64,000 nt of DNA from Diphasiastrum complanatum (Eukaryota; Streptophyta; Lycopodiopsida; Lycopodiales; Lycopodiaceae): the NCBI GenBank assembly GCA_029204225.1, contig CM055093.1:31507777-31571776 (forward strand), read 5' to 3'. This document shows, piece after piece, positions 49,282 to 60,022 of this stretch. The notes beneath the pieces are model-generated. The model did not search any database. It was not told the origin of the DNA and saw nothing but the letters and a program-made list of their open reading frames with translations. Made by a program: the position numbers and the translations under genes. Position 1 is the first letter of the stretch; the number at the start of each line of letters is the position of its first letter.

Positions 49282-50625
49282 ATGGCAGGTTGGGAAGAGT
49301 ATAGAGCAGTGAAAGACCCACCATACGGTATGAAAGGTGGCCAAACTTCAGCTTGGCCTGCTGGAACTGTCAATAGTGCTGTGGAACAAGGGTTACAGAC
49401 AGAATTTTGTTCAAGCAATTCGGATCGCTACTCAAATTCCATTTCAAGCTCTCCAGCACACCTGTTAGTAGAATCGCCAATTAGTGTCTGTAATGAGAAT
49501 TTTCATCACGCAGTCACAAAACACATACTTTCGACTACCATGCTAAGATCCTCCGGAGGACGGGCTGGCAGTGAACTAAACTCAACCACTACAGGACAGT
49601 TTGATCATGAAAGAAGTGAGGAACGGGATGGCTGTAACTCAGTTAACTTGCTACGCACAGCAAAGCAGCAACTGCATTTTGAGCAAGTATGTAGTAGCTT
49701 CTTCCCAAAATCCTCTTTCTGCAGCCCGGAATTGGATTTGAGGACAATGAAGCGAAGCACTAAACAAATCTCTCATGAACCACGAAAGTTAGAAGGGGAA
49801 AACAGATTCGAAGCTGCAAAACTTGGCAGTTATGGAATGGCTGGATCAGGACGTCCTTGGACCCTTCTGGCGTTGGCCGACGAGGTTAAATTTGGCCAGC
49901 GAGAATCGACAGAAGCATCAGTGTTAACTTCTACTACCAACCCTGAAGCTCTAAATCCACCTAACTCTTTAGGAGCGGGAATACCGAAAGTAAGCAAGAA
50001 GAGATCAAGAGCATCCCGCCGACCTGCCACAACCGTTCTAGACACAGACAGTAAAAATTTTCGAGCCATGGTGCAGCACCTGACTGGAATGGGCGCTGCC
50101 ACGTTGTCGTCTGCTTCGTTGTTAGCAAGCATAGATCGCCCTTATCTAGCAACGAGGATTTCAAATTTCGTACGCCCAAAAGGAAGCCCGTTTCTTGGTT
50201 CAGCTAAAAACGGTTATGATACTTCGGATTCCTCAGCTAGCCGGATCTGTTCGCAAACTAGCATGTCGAATATGTATAAAAGTGGTGTCCTTAGAAACAA
50301 CATTATCCTCAATGATATCATTTCCGTTCGTTACAATTCTGTAAAACAGGATCAATTTGTGAATTCAAATCCAGAGCTGCAGGGATCAAACAAAGCATTT
50401 CGATCCAGCCCTGAAGTTGGGAAAAACATGCACGCTGATCAGAATGGTCATATTAGATCGACTACCCAAAATCAATCAGCTCGGTACTACGACAGAACAA
50501 ATCTTTTCTCTAGCATAACATCTGCCCAAACCAGTTCAGTACAAGATCCACGCAGGAAAGAGATGATAAGAAGCTGTGAGACCCCAGCGCATGACCTTTG
50601 CATTCGGACCCTGCCAAGAATTTAA
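49282..50625 (+). CDS. VQ-motif-containing protein
   Basis: A single uninterrupted frame of 447 residues starting MAGWEEYRAVKDPPYGMKGG. It contains one VQ motif, FRAMVQHLTG (F260, V264-Q265, L267-T268-G269), matching the family consensus FxxxVQxLTG. VQ proteins are plant nuclear or plastid cofactors that bind WRKY factors and are MAPK targets; that role is family knowledge. A basic stretch KVSKKRSRASRRP just before the motif could serve as a nuclear signal. The rest is Ser/Asn-rich and low in structure, as is usual. Most VQ genes lack introns, as here. The length is above the usual 100-300 residues but within the known range for the long group. A GA-rich leader precedes it. The nearest neighbours are retroelement remnants. 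Confidence 0.88.
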   Translation: MAGWEEYRAVKDPPYGMKGGQTSAWPAGTVNSAVEQGLQTEFCSSNSDRYSNSISSSPAHLLVESPISVCNENFHHAVTKHILSTTMLRSSGGRAGSELNSTTTGQFDHERSEERDGCNSVNLLRTAKQQLHFEQVCSSFFPKSSFCSPELDLRTMKRSTKQISHEPRKLEGENRFEAAKLGSYGMAGSGRPWTLLALADEVKFGQRESTEASVLTSTTNPEALNPPNSLGAGIPKVSKKRSRASRRPATTVLDTDSKNFRAMVQHLTGMGAATLSSASLLASIDRPYLATRISNFVRPKGSPFLGSAKNGYDTSDSSASRICSQTSMSNMYKSGVLRNNIILNDIISVRYNSVKQDQFVNSNPELQGSNKAFRSSPEVGKNMHADQNGHIRSTTQNQSARYYDRTNLFSSITSAQTSSVQDPRRKEMIRSCETPAHDLCIRTLPRI

Positions 50626-51670
50626 GAAAAACCGAACACATGGAGGAACTATGTCATTGGAAAAACCCACCGAAGGATTTGCATTACACGAAAATAGTCT
50701 CCAAGGTTTTGCCACGTACTACTGGGTGGTGAAAGCCCGGTACTATAAACACAGGATAGTTAACCAGTCACATGTCTAAAGGTAACGACGAAGTTGATGA
50801 GATTGGGAAGCTACTCGACGGACTCATTTAATCAGAAGAAAAGTACTGTGTGGAGAGCAGGAAAAGGGAAGCATGGAGCAAGAGGAGGGCAGCAGCATTT
50901 TCAGCTTCACTTGAATTAAAGACATATAGAACACTCCAGCTTGAGGACATCGATGATGATAGTGATAGAGTTAATGTTGCTTTGTTTGTGGTTAAAACAA
51001 CGATGATGGCAAGAAATGTTGGTTTGAGTTTAATTTCATTCTGAGCTTTTCTATAATAGGTCAAGTTTCCTTGTGATAAGATGGAAGTTTGATTGATTTT
51101 CTGTATAAATTGGTAGCTAGTAGGAATATCTCCCCTGTGTCAATCATATGTTTCCTGATCAATGTATTTCTAAATGATATGCATGCATCATCCTTTGCTC
51201 TGAAATTGGTGCAAGTTTGGGTATTATTATGTGGTATAACTGCGATAAATAGATGCATCCTGTTGAAATGATTAAAAGATTGCTCCGTTAATGGCACAAA
51301 TTGTCTTGCGGTAGCCATAGTAGCTGAGTTATAAGAAGGCAGAGTAGAATTATGCAGCTGAACACATAGACAACTCAGAGAGAAGTTTTTACAATTGTAC
51401 TGCTCAATCCAAAACAAGAAGTATGGGACATTCAAGGGTCCAGTACACTACTTTGAAAAGTTTTTGGCAAGCAATTACAAACCAAAATCGCTTGAAGGTT
51501 GAACACGTACTAATGACGCTGGCTTCTGTCATAAACTTGCTTGCCAAAAGTCATGCCAAGGTTATTACATACATTTTTGGCCTACTTTGAAATAACTAGA
51601 CATAACCAATAATGTTGAGTACCATAGTACCTTGTATCCAAGTGTAATACTATGCCAAATCCTATATACA
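50626..51670. other. VQ gene downstream region
   Basis: No convincing coding sequence. A possible extra exon near 50850-51044 (EAWSKRRAAAFSASLELKTY) lacks splice context I can support. An inverted word pair TTTTGGCAAGCAA / TTGCTTGCCAAAA lies at about 51463 and 51538. Confidence 0.35.
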
Positions 51671-51953
51671 GGATGTGGACGTAACACTTACATTGAGAAA
51701 TCAAATTCTCCAAAGCTACCAAAGTAAATATGAAAGTGCTCAAAGCTATGTGCTTAGAGTGACAAACTATAATAGGGAGCCCACTTGCATTGGAGAGTCA
51801 GTAAATCAAAGAGAGCTTGTTCAAGTGGTCTTGAATGGACTCGAAGAAAATTATTCCAATCTACTAGTCCAATCCTATGCCATCAAAGGGAACTTTCCTA
51901 AAATGGAAAGCCTACAAGGAGTACTTGTAGTCAAGGAGTGTAGGCAAGCCAAT
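51671..51953 (+). pseudogene. copia gag fragment
   Basis: A 95-codon plus-strand frame resembles a retroelement gag middle (NQILQSYQSKYESAQSYVLR, VNQRELVQVVLNGLEENYSN). Weak but ordered. It is cut at 51953 by the LTR of element Y, which inserted on the other strand after CCAAT. Confidence 0.45.
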
Positions 51954-52205
51954 TGTCAATAATCAGATAAGCAACATCAATCATTCACCACAAGGAGGAA
52001 GAAGAACACACACCAACACAATCTCACACTCTCTTGCATACTGAATGTAAATGTACAAATAAACCTTGAACCCTGATAGAGAGAGAGAAAAAAACCTAGG
52101 AGTAGACTAATAGACTAGCCTATGGCTAATTACAACTGGTAACAGTTGTCAATAATAAAGTACATCGTAAACGTTAACAATGAAGTTTATCATTGATTTC
52201 TAACA
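51954..52205 (-). repeat. 3' LTR of element Y
   Basis: 252 bp, plus-strand TGTCAATAATCAG ... GATTTCTAACA. Near-identical to 57907-58169 apart from small gaps. Confidence 0.9.
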
Positions 52206-52760
52206 CTCTCCCTCAATGATAAAATTACATTTTTCTATTCCTAATAGAGTACGAAACTTTTCAAGTTTACATATACCTACTGACTTAGTAAAAATATCTG
52301 TCACTTGATCTTCAAATTTATAAAAAACAAGATCAATGGCTCCATTAAGAATTTTCTCTCGAACAAAATGATAATGTATTTCGATGTGCTTGGTTCGCGA
52401 ATGTAGAACTAGAGTTTTGGCAAGGTGAATGCAACTTTGATTGTCGCAAGATAAGTAGTCGCATCCACCTGTGGTTGACCTAAATTCACAAGCAATTTTC
52501 GTAACCATACCGCTTCTTGTGTAGCATTGCTGAGTGCCCGATATTTAACATCCGTCGAGGATAAGACTATTGTAGGTTGCATTTTGTTGTTCCATGAAAC
52601 TGCAGCTGTACCATAACTGAATGTATGACCACTAGTAGATCTTATGTCATCAATATTACCTACCCAATTGGCATCTGTGTAATCTACCAACATTGGCGCT
52701 TCAGGTTGATCATACTTCAAACAAAAATTCAATGTCCCTCAAATGTACCTAAGAATACGT
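52206..52760 (-). pseudogene. element Y RNase H
   Basis: Minus strand: MLVDYTDANWVGNIDDIRST, then SWNNKMQPTIVLSSTDVKYR, CDNQSCIHLAKTLVLHSRTK, HYHFVREKI and DQVTDIFTKSV. This is a nearly complete RNase H ending about 30 bp before the purine tract, with one frame change near 52440. Confidence 0.88.
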
Positions 52761-53816
52761 CTAGCAGACTTCCAATGTGCTTGACTAACAGTGATCTTGC
52801 ATAAATTGACTAACAACACCAACAATATAAGAAATAATGGGTCGTGTGTGTCAAATAGATCAAACTATCCACCAGCTACATGTACAAATAAGCATCCACT
52901 TTCTCGAATTCATCATATGCAGTAAGCTTCATGTTGACATCCATCGATATGCTCAAAGGCTTACAATCTTGCATATTGAACTTATAAAGCAAATCTCGTG
53001 CATATTTGCTTTGTTTAAGAAACACAATGTCTTCCTTTTGTCATACTTCCATGCCAAGAAAATAGTACATCAATCCTAGATCGCTCATGTCAAAAGCATT
53101 GGAAAGATCTGATTTGATTTCATCAATTAAGCTCTCATTACTTCCTGTAATAATCAAATCATCCACGTACAAAACGATGAACACTACATCTAAATCTTGT
53201 CTTAGAGTGTAAAGATTAGGATCAGCATTACTCTTTACCATTTCCCTTCGCTTGGAGTGTTCATCAATGCAAGAGTACCACACCCGTGGTGCTTGCTTTA
53301 GTCCATAAATAGCTTTGTTGAGCTCATAAACAAGATGCTCTCTCTCCCTTGCTCAACAAATCCTTGAGGTTGTACTAAATACAGCTCTTCATCTAGCACT
53401 CCATTAAGAAAAGCAAATTTAACGTCCACTTGCTGGATCTTCCAACCATAGAAAGCAGAAATAGCAATCATAGAATGTATAGTTACCATCTTAGCTATGG
53501 TTGCGAAGGTTTTCACAAAATCAATACCTTCTTGCTGCTCAAATCCTCTCGCAACCAACCGTGCTTTGTACTTATTGAGTTGCCCATCTGCTCCATATTT
53601 GATCTTATAAATCCATTTGCAAGTGATAGGCGCCTTACCATCAGGTAGCTCAAACAAGTTCCACGTCCTATTTTTCGATATGGCCTCCATTTCTGTTTCC
53701 ATAGCTACACGCCACTCCTTATGCTCCTTTGCTTCATCAAAAGTTTTGGTTCTTGAGCCTTGAGCACAGAACCCATTAGGGCAAGATTCACCTCTAATCT
53801 CGTAGGAGGTTTCCAA
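52761..53816 (-). pseudogene. element Y reverse transcriptase
   Basis: Minus strand from 53816: AKEHKEWRVAMETEMEAISK, ITCKWIYKIKYGADGQLNKY, KARLVARGFEQQEGIDF, VDVKFAFLNGVLDEELYL, then a frame change near 53298 and the active site VLYVDDLIITGSNES near 53180. The thumb region at 53040-52760 is broken. In VDVKFAFLNG the Asp and Val-Lys pattern is the family norm (VDVKTAFLNG). Confidence 0.88.
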
Positions 53817-54740
53817 TTTCTGGTTGACCTTCTAAGCTCTCCCTGCTCTCTAGATTCGGGAGTATCTCCCTTCTTAGCATCACTTGTGACTGATAAGTAC
53901 CACCAAAATCCACTTCCTTCTTGACGTGTACTTTCGCCCCCTCATCAAAAGGTTCAGTGATTACTTCAGATTGATCACCTTGACCCATCTCATCAAATGT
54001 AGCATCTCTAGAAATCACAAACTTCTGTGGATTTGTGTCATACATCATGTATGTTTTGGCCTTTTCATCATATCCAAGAAAAATACACGTCCGATTTCTT
54101 TCATTTTTCTCATCAGGAATATAAGCGTAAGCTTCACAACCAGATACTCTCAAATGAGAAATATTAGGTTTCTTTCCAATAAACACTTCATGAGCTGTCT
54201 TACCTTCCACGGATTTTGTAGGACACTGATTTAGAATGTCCGTAGCTGTGCTGCAAGCTTCTACCCAAAAGGTGTTTGGAAAACCCTTGCTTTTGAGCAT
54301 CACCCTTGCCATCTCAACAATGGATCTGTTCTTTCGTTCTGCAACTCCATTTTGTTGTGGTGAGTAAGGTGGTATAGTCTGTCTCTTGATCCCTTGATCC
54401 TTGCAAAAATCAATAAAATATGCTGAAAAGTACTCACACAGCATCCCGTTTGCTTTTCAACTAATGCCTTGAACTCCCTAGATCTAGCAAAAGCATATGA
54501 TTTCTTGCTTATGAAATAAATCCAAATGCATCTGCTTTAGTCATCAATGAAGGTAATAAAGTAATGGTAGCCACTAAGAGATCTAGTCTGCATTGGCCCA
54601 CATAGATCACTGTGGACAAGATCTAGGATGCCACTGACTCTCCTTGCTCCACTTTTGGGAAACCTCTCTCTGTGTTGTTTTTCCAAAATGCAATCTTCAC
54701 AGATTTTTCCTTCAAAAAAAATATCAGGCAATACAATAAC
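53794..54740 (-). pseudogene. element Y integrase
   Basis: Minus strand: CEDCILEKQHRERFP (zinc-finger CxxC) and LVHSDLCGPMQTRSLSGY with ITFIDD at 54731-54537. A broken stretch follows to 54445, then YFSAYFIDFCKDQGIKRQTI, YSPQQNGVAERKNRSIVEM (catalytic Glu region intact), FWVEACSTATDILNQCPTKS and GKKPNISHLRVSGCEAYAY. The overlap with the RT frame is a frame change near 53800. Confidence 0.88.
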
Positions 54741-54808
54741 GAGATTACCTCTTTTGAGAGTAAACTTTGAGCACTAATATGACCAAATCTTTGATGCCAA
54801 AGATCACT

Positions 54809-55517
54809 TCAACTATCAATAGTGCTTACCATTGCTTGAGCAAAAGATCTGACATTCAATTCGTAGAGTCGATTTCCATTGACTCTAGCTCCTGTATAAA
54901 TGATTACTTTGTAGTGATTCTTGATGTCCTTGATGAGACATTTGTTGCTATCAAACTCAATCTTGAGTTGTTGATCTGCCATCATTCCAACTGATAGTAG
55001 ATTGCTGGCTAAACTAGGTACATATTGCACATTGCTTAACCGCTTTATCATCCCGTCAGCTAGCTTCACTAGTACCACTCCAAATCCTTTCATAGGTAGC
55101 AATTGGCCATCAACTTGTCCAACTTTATCACCATTGTGGATTTCCTTGAATTTTAAAAACCGCTCCTTCCTCGAAGTCATGTGCTTGGACACTCCATTGT
55201 CGATGTACTAGGTATCCTTGGCTTTGTCAATCGTCATTAGTGCTGCAATGAACAAGTTTGAACTCTCACTTGCATCATCCTCGTATTGATCATCATCAAA
55301 TTGATGTTGATCAACATAATTGCCTACCTGCCATTTGCCTTTCCGCTGAGCTGACTCCTTTTGTTTCTTGTAGCAGTCATGTTCCAAATGGCCAGGTTTG
55401 TTGTAATATCGACAATTTTCAGGTTTCTACTGCCTTGGATTGCCACATCCTTGACCTCCACCTTGATGCCAATTGCCTTGATTTGGTGGCATCATTGAAT
55501 TGAGTTAGAAATCAGGT
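54809..55517 (-). pseudogene. element Y protease and end of gag
   Basis: From 55517 down, frames read a nucleocapsid knuckle CRYYNKPGHLEHDC, where the second Cys of CX2CX4HX4C is Tyr, and then protease: a YIDNGVSKHM stretch where most copias have LDSGA..HM, so the catalytic Asp-Ser-Gly is altered to Asp-Asn-Gly. The frame 55192-54809 then reads the usual post-protease sequence (NVQYVPSLASNLLSVGMMAD, YKVIIYTGARVNGNRLYELN). Confidence 0.8.
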
Positions 55518-56440
55518 TGTGATCTGATTCATTAGTATAAGCTCTAAATGTAATGATGTAATTAATGTACAATTCATTTGGTAAACTGTATATGGTTGTG
55601 ATCGGGACGTGACCCGTTAGGATATATTGATCGGGCACTGATCCCGTGGCTGACTACTTGGGTTAGTCGAGTAGCCACACGTAGGAAAATATTAGCCTGT
55701 AAAGTGTATTTTTGAGTTCATTATGCTATACTCAAGGGCATGTCCTAGTTTTGTCAGTATATGTGGCCATATTGGGCCTAACTCTAGTTTGACAGGTGGT
55801 AGGCCAGTCTAGTGACACTTGTTGAGCCCATGTAGTTTGGGGCTTTGCTATATGTACAATGTTTTTTTATAGTAGACTTAACTTTTGTTGTGCCATCTTT
55901 GAGAGCTTGTGAGGAGTGGCTGTGGTGATTGTGTGATGTGATCTACATACTGCACTAGATTCTATTGGAATTTCAACTTTGTATCAGAGCGGCAGGGTGT
56001 TGCAGGCATGCATGATCCGGTGGAGAGGTTGTGATTTGATTCATTAGTATAAGCTCTGTATGCGATTATGTAATTAATGTACAATTTATTTGGTTTATTG
56101 TATATGGTTGTGATCGATGACCCATTAGAATATATTGATCGGGCACTGATTTCGTAGCCGACTACTTGGGTTAGCCGAGTAGCCACACATAGGATTTTTG
56201 AATTTATTATGCTATACTTAGGGGCATGTCCTGGGTTTGTCAATATATGTGGCCATATTGGTGGTAGGCCATTTTAGTGACACATGTTGAGCCCATGCAG
56301 TTTGGGGCTTTGCTATATGTACAATGTTTCTTCATAATAGACTTTACTTTTGTTGCGCCATCTTTGAGAGCGTGTGAGGAGTGACTATGGTGATTGTGTG
56401 ATGTGATCTGCATACTGCACTAGATTCTATCGGAATTTCA
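55518..56440 (+). mobile_element. TRIM-like miniature LTR element inside Y gag
   Basis: Two direct repeats, 55518-55975 (458 bp) and 56030-56440 (411 bp), both starting TGTGAT-TGATTCATTAGTATAA and ending TCGGAATTTCA or TTGGAATTTCA, flank only 54 bp. Those 54 bp hold TGTATCAGAGCGG, close to the tRNA-iMet primer site, near the left repeat and a purine stretch GGTGGAGAGG just before the right repeat. This is the plan of a terminal-repeat retrotransposon in miniature. No coding capacity. Y gag reads in from 56474 and out below 55517. The target duplication is not obvious. Simple tandem duplication is the alternative. Confidence 0.72.
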
Positions 56441-57104
56441 ACTGATTGTTCTTGGAATTGTTGGAATGATCCACTATTTGAGTTTCCACCTCTTGATTGG
56501 TGTCTTCCATGACCAATTCTGCCACCACGTCCTCAAACTGCAATGACTCAAGTTTTCTTGACATTGTTCTTCCTGCAAAAGCAATCCACCTAACTCTTCA
56601 TTGGTTGGAAGATTCTCCTGTGTGGCTATACTTGTCAAAAACATCTGATGTGACTCACTCAAACTGTTCAATGTCAATTGCACGATCTCATGATTCTAAA
56701 CTTGCTTTCCAACGACGACTAATTGACCACGAATCTTTTTTACCTTCAATAGGTGATAAAAAATGGTTGCACCATCATCCATTCGCAATGTGTGCACTTT
56801 CGTCTTTAGTTTCAAACAATGTCTTCAATGTATCCCAAGCTTCTTTCGGTCCTACTGGATCTGAAATAGAGGAACTAATTGCATAACTAACTGATAAGCT
56901 GATGACATTTTTTGCTTTCTGTTTTCTCCTGTCAAATGTCCGTTGATCTTCTTCAATTAATGGCCTTGTCTCTTCACCTGTCACGATCTCCCATAGCTCT
57001 TTTTCCATCAAAATGTTCTTCAATTTGAATTTCCAAACTACGTAGTTGCCAGCTCCTTCCAATTTGCTTGACTCATTAAAGACGCTCTCGCTTAGAGTTG
57101 CCAT
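56441..57104 (-). pseudogene. element Y gag
   Basis: Start at 57104: MATLSESVFNESSKLEGAGN, then YVVWKFKLKNILMEKELWEI and DPVGPKEAWDTLKTLFETKD, a standard copia gag (LEG.NY..W). A frame change follows near 56775. The continuing frame 56683-56474 reads LTLNSLSESHQMFLTSIATQ and ends in Lys/Trp-rich shifted sequence at the TRIM insertion. The 5' leader (57105-57906) is 0.8 kb and non-coding. Confidence 0.85.
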
Positions 57105-57906
57105 TGCTGGATAGATGAGTCCGGATCGCAAAGAATGGCTCTGTTTGAGAACACAACTTGTCTCCAAATTTATCACACCACAGAACCGTACAACTTTGGT
57201 TGTACACCTGATATCGGTTTAGTGCACGGGTGTACGACCGCTCAAGATCTTTTTGGGCTCGTGTGCGTTGATTCGATATGTGATATTGATTTGGCGTGTG
57301 GGTGCATGACCGCTCGAGATTTTCTTTAGCTCACGCACGTTGATCCAATATCAGTACGGATCAAGATGAAAAGTAGAGGGAATATAAGAATTTTCAAAGG
57401 GAATATTCTAGATTTCCCACGTCAGTGCGGCGACGTCGTCGTCTCCTATTTGCAAAGATTTCAAAGTGTGTGATTGTTCAAACAAACAACGATCAGTAAT
57501 GTGAAAAGTATGAAGCCTCAAAACTCTGAGTGGTAGTACTAGACATTGTCTAGTGTGATTTGTAGTTTTCCAAATAATCAAATGAGAGATTTCTTGGCAA
57601 AATTCTCTCACAAATGGCACTTTTCACAAAAACAAGAAAGTATTGTGAAATTCTCCTCACTAAACATATTTTCAATCTGTCTGATGCTACCCTGGATTTT
57701 CTAATGCCTCTAGGACTATGTCTTCATTCCCCACTAATGATTTTGAGCTCCAAAATTTGCAAAATACACAAAGAAAGGATTTCTTCTAGTCGTTTTTGTC
57801 TCTCCAAGCTTTCACCTCCTATGAAGGACTTTCTCACTTCATTGCAGAGCGTGTGACAAGTTGTATCCATTGATCAGGCATGCAAGACTGTCAGGCTCTA
57901 ATACCA

Positions 57907-58169
57907 TGTCAATAATCAAATAAGAAACAATGATCATTCACCGTAAACATTCACCACAAGGAGGAAGAAGAACACACACCAACACACTCTCATACTCTCT
58001 ATTGCATACTAAATGTAAAATGTACAAATAAACTTTGAACCTTCATAGAGAGAAAAAAAAATCTAGGAGTACACTAATAGACTAGCCTGTGGCTAATAAC
58101 AGCTGGTAACAGCTGTCAATACTAAAGTACATCGTAAACAATAACTTTGAAGTGTAATAATGAAGTTTA
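57907..58169 (-). repeat. 5' LTR of element Y, truncated
   Basis: Aligns to the 3' LTR from TGTCAATAATCA to AATGAAGTTTA, then stops where TGAAGAAACAAAACG of another LTR begins at 58170. The primer site TGGTATTAGAGCC (minus strand) ends at 57906. Confidence 0.88.
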
Positions 58170-58830
58170 TGAAGAAACAAAACGTTTCTGATTACAAAGC
58201 TTTGTTAGCTTTCAGCCCCTTACCTAACGAAGATGTTCGCGAACACAAAAGTCAAGAGACACGAAACACGAAGGTTTTGCGAACATGAAAGTCAAGAAGA
58301 CACAAAACACAAAGGTTTTGCAAACACCTGACGGGAAGACACAAACGCGAAAGATTCGCGAACAAGAATCTTTTGCGGTCAAGCACGAGAAAGTCAGACG
58401 ACGGAAATGAAACCAACGACCCTGACATGAAAAATGTCGCAAAAGACTTTCTACCCTCATGCTCCAAAGAGTATCAGCCAAGATCCTGAAGTACCCAGAA
58501 GTACAAATATCTGATTTGATGTGATGACGTCAGCAGATACAATGTAAGTCGTGGCTGATTCGCCACTCTTGTAATCTCCTGATTAGTTGTAGATGGTTAA
58601 TCACTCTAATCTTAAAGTTACATAGAGCGACTATATACTTACTGGATGATACTTGACACAAGAGGATGATGAAACACACATACAATGTAGTAGTCTGATG
58701 CTAGTAAGCAAAAATATAGACAAGAAGTCCGTCTGCGTGCAAGATGAGTTCTGTGATCAGGATCCATAGAGATCCACAAGTCCGCTAGTAAGCGAGACAT
58801 CCACTCGTGATAAACCTCGATAGCAAGTTC
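58170..58830 (+). repeat. N/Z-family LTR fragment
   Basis: Begins TGAAGAAACAAAACGTTTC, the exact outer end of the N LTR, and follows it through the words CACTCTTGTAAT and GTCCGCTAGTAAGCGAGAC (58770-58790). It lacks the right end and any internal domain. Confidence 0.75.
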
Positions 58831-59370
58831 TTTACCTCAGATAACGGCTGAGCTAAACATGACTGTCGTGGCGGCGGATCCTTCTCTATAGTTGCACGCT
58901 ACATGATATATGAAAAAATATTATGAAATTGTCAGAAAACTTATCTCTATCTCTCTAATGAGGTCCATACTTTTTATAAGGCTTTCACAATTTAGAGTAT
59001 GACATCCCATGCATTGTCTTGTGTCTCAAAGTACATGTGTAATAATTAGACTGTTAGAAAGAAGTGAGGTTAAATCTCTTTAACTGTAGATAAAGGCTGA
59101 GCTAAACCCAACTGTTGTAGCATTGGATCCTCCTCTGCAGCAACATGATGCATGATCAAAACTAAAATAAGGAATATATCTCATTCTCTCTCTCTTTCTC
59201 ATTTTCTCTTTCTCTCTCTTTGTCTCTCTCCCTCTCCCTCTCTTTATGTAGATAGCTAAGACCGTACCAAGTTTCAAAAGAAAGAGATGGAGAGAGAGAA
59301 AGAAGAAATGAGAAAGCGAACTAACTTGGGATAAACTTTTTATCATCTTCATCTACATTTGTACAGTCTT
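58831..59370. other. repeat-rich spacer
   Basis: Holds a diverged direct repeat (58835-58915 and 59078-59165; GGCTGAGCTAAAC and GGATCCT-CTCT words) and a CT-rich tract at about 59183-59245. The open frame over the CT tract is an artefact. Confidence 0.5.
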
Positions 59371-60022
59371 TCAGAGTTCTTCTATTTCTTCACTTTGTCT
59401 CTCTATCTCCTTCCTCATTTCATCTACTTGGGAAGAATACTGCATCTCTTTTCTATAGACACTTAGGCCTCTTACTCTCTTTCGTCCCCAACTATTTTCT
59501 TCTAGAATCTTCATTACTTTGTCGTCGGGGTTTGTTCTTGACATATAATTAATTAAAATTTTCGTTCTACACAAAAAAGAAACATAGCTAATCAAATTTA
59601 CATGCAAAATCATATACATGTTCATTATTACATTTTATAAAATTAAATGCATTTAAACCATAATTTCAAAAAATATATGTTATTATATCTCATGTTGGGT
59701 GTTACCTTCAAAGTCTCAGCCACAGGTCAGGATCCAACTCGTCTGTTTTTAGTTTGCCAAAATCTTTACTAGTATGAGCATCCACATAGATCTCGGCAAC
59801 AGTTGGAACCCTATTCTTTTCTTGTGTCTGAAATTTGGCACTCAACAATAGACAAAAATCAATGACATCATGAGAAAAGAGATTTCGCATATCGGAGTAT
59901 ACAAATGCAAGTTTTGTTGTATACACACATACCAGTCTCATATTGATGCCCGCATATCCAGCTCGACCAACATTCTGCATCTTTTGTTGTTTTGATCTCT
60001 TGATTTTGTTTTGTTGACTCAA
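59371..60022 (-). pseudogene. Ptta/En-Spm type transposase C-terminal remnant
   Basis: Minus-strand exon-like frames: 60022-59708 (MSQQNKIKRSKQQKMQ, NVGRAGYAGINMRL, VPTVAEIYVDAHTSKDFGK) and 59625-59371 (EENSWGRKRVRGLSV, then a coiled coil VDEMRKEIERQSEEIEEL). This is the usual order at the end of plant Ptta/En-Spm proteins: N.NRakq, GsksyA-type box, a TH.K box, the G..RVRG box and a coiled-coil end. A GTAACA donor at about 59706 could join the two parts. The first frame ends in TGA just before it. Assigned by pattern only. Confidence 0.5.

Larger units (their letters stand above)
51954..58169 (-). mobile_element. Ty1/copia element Y with short LTRs
   Basis: Minus-strand copia element. 3' LTR 51954-52205 (252 bp) and 5' LTR 57907-58169 share TGTCAATAATCA ... 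AATGAAGTTTAT along their length. On the minus strand, the primer binding site TGGTATTAGAGCC directly follows the 5' LTR, and a purine tract (TTGAGGGAGAG) precedes the 3' LTR. Gag starts at 57104; protease, integrase, RT and RNase H follow in copia order to about 52210. A 0.92-kb TRIM-like element interrupts gag. The 5' LTR lacks its last ~20 bp (ATTTCTAACA in plus orientation), where another LTR fragment abuts at 58170. The left flank is CCAAT; its partner is lost with the truncated end. Confidence 0.9.

Noticed and set aside
59080-59352. Minus-strand Arg/Glu/Lys-rich frame
   Set aside because: Reads through a CT-rich tract; no family match.
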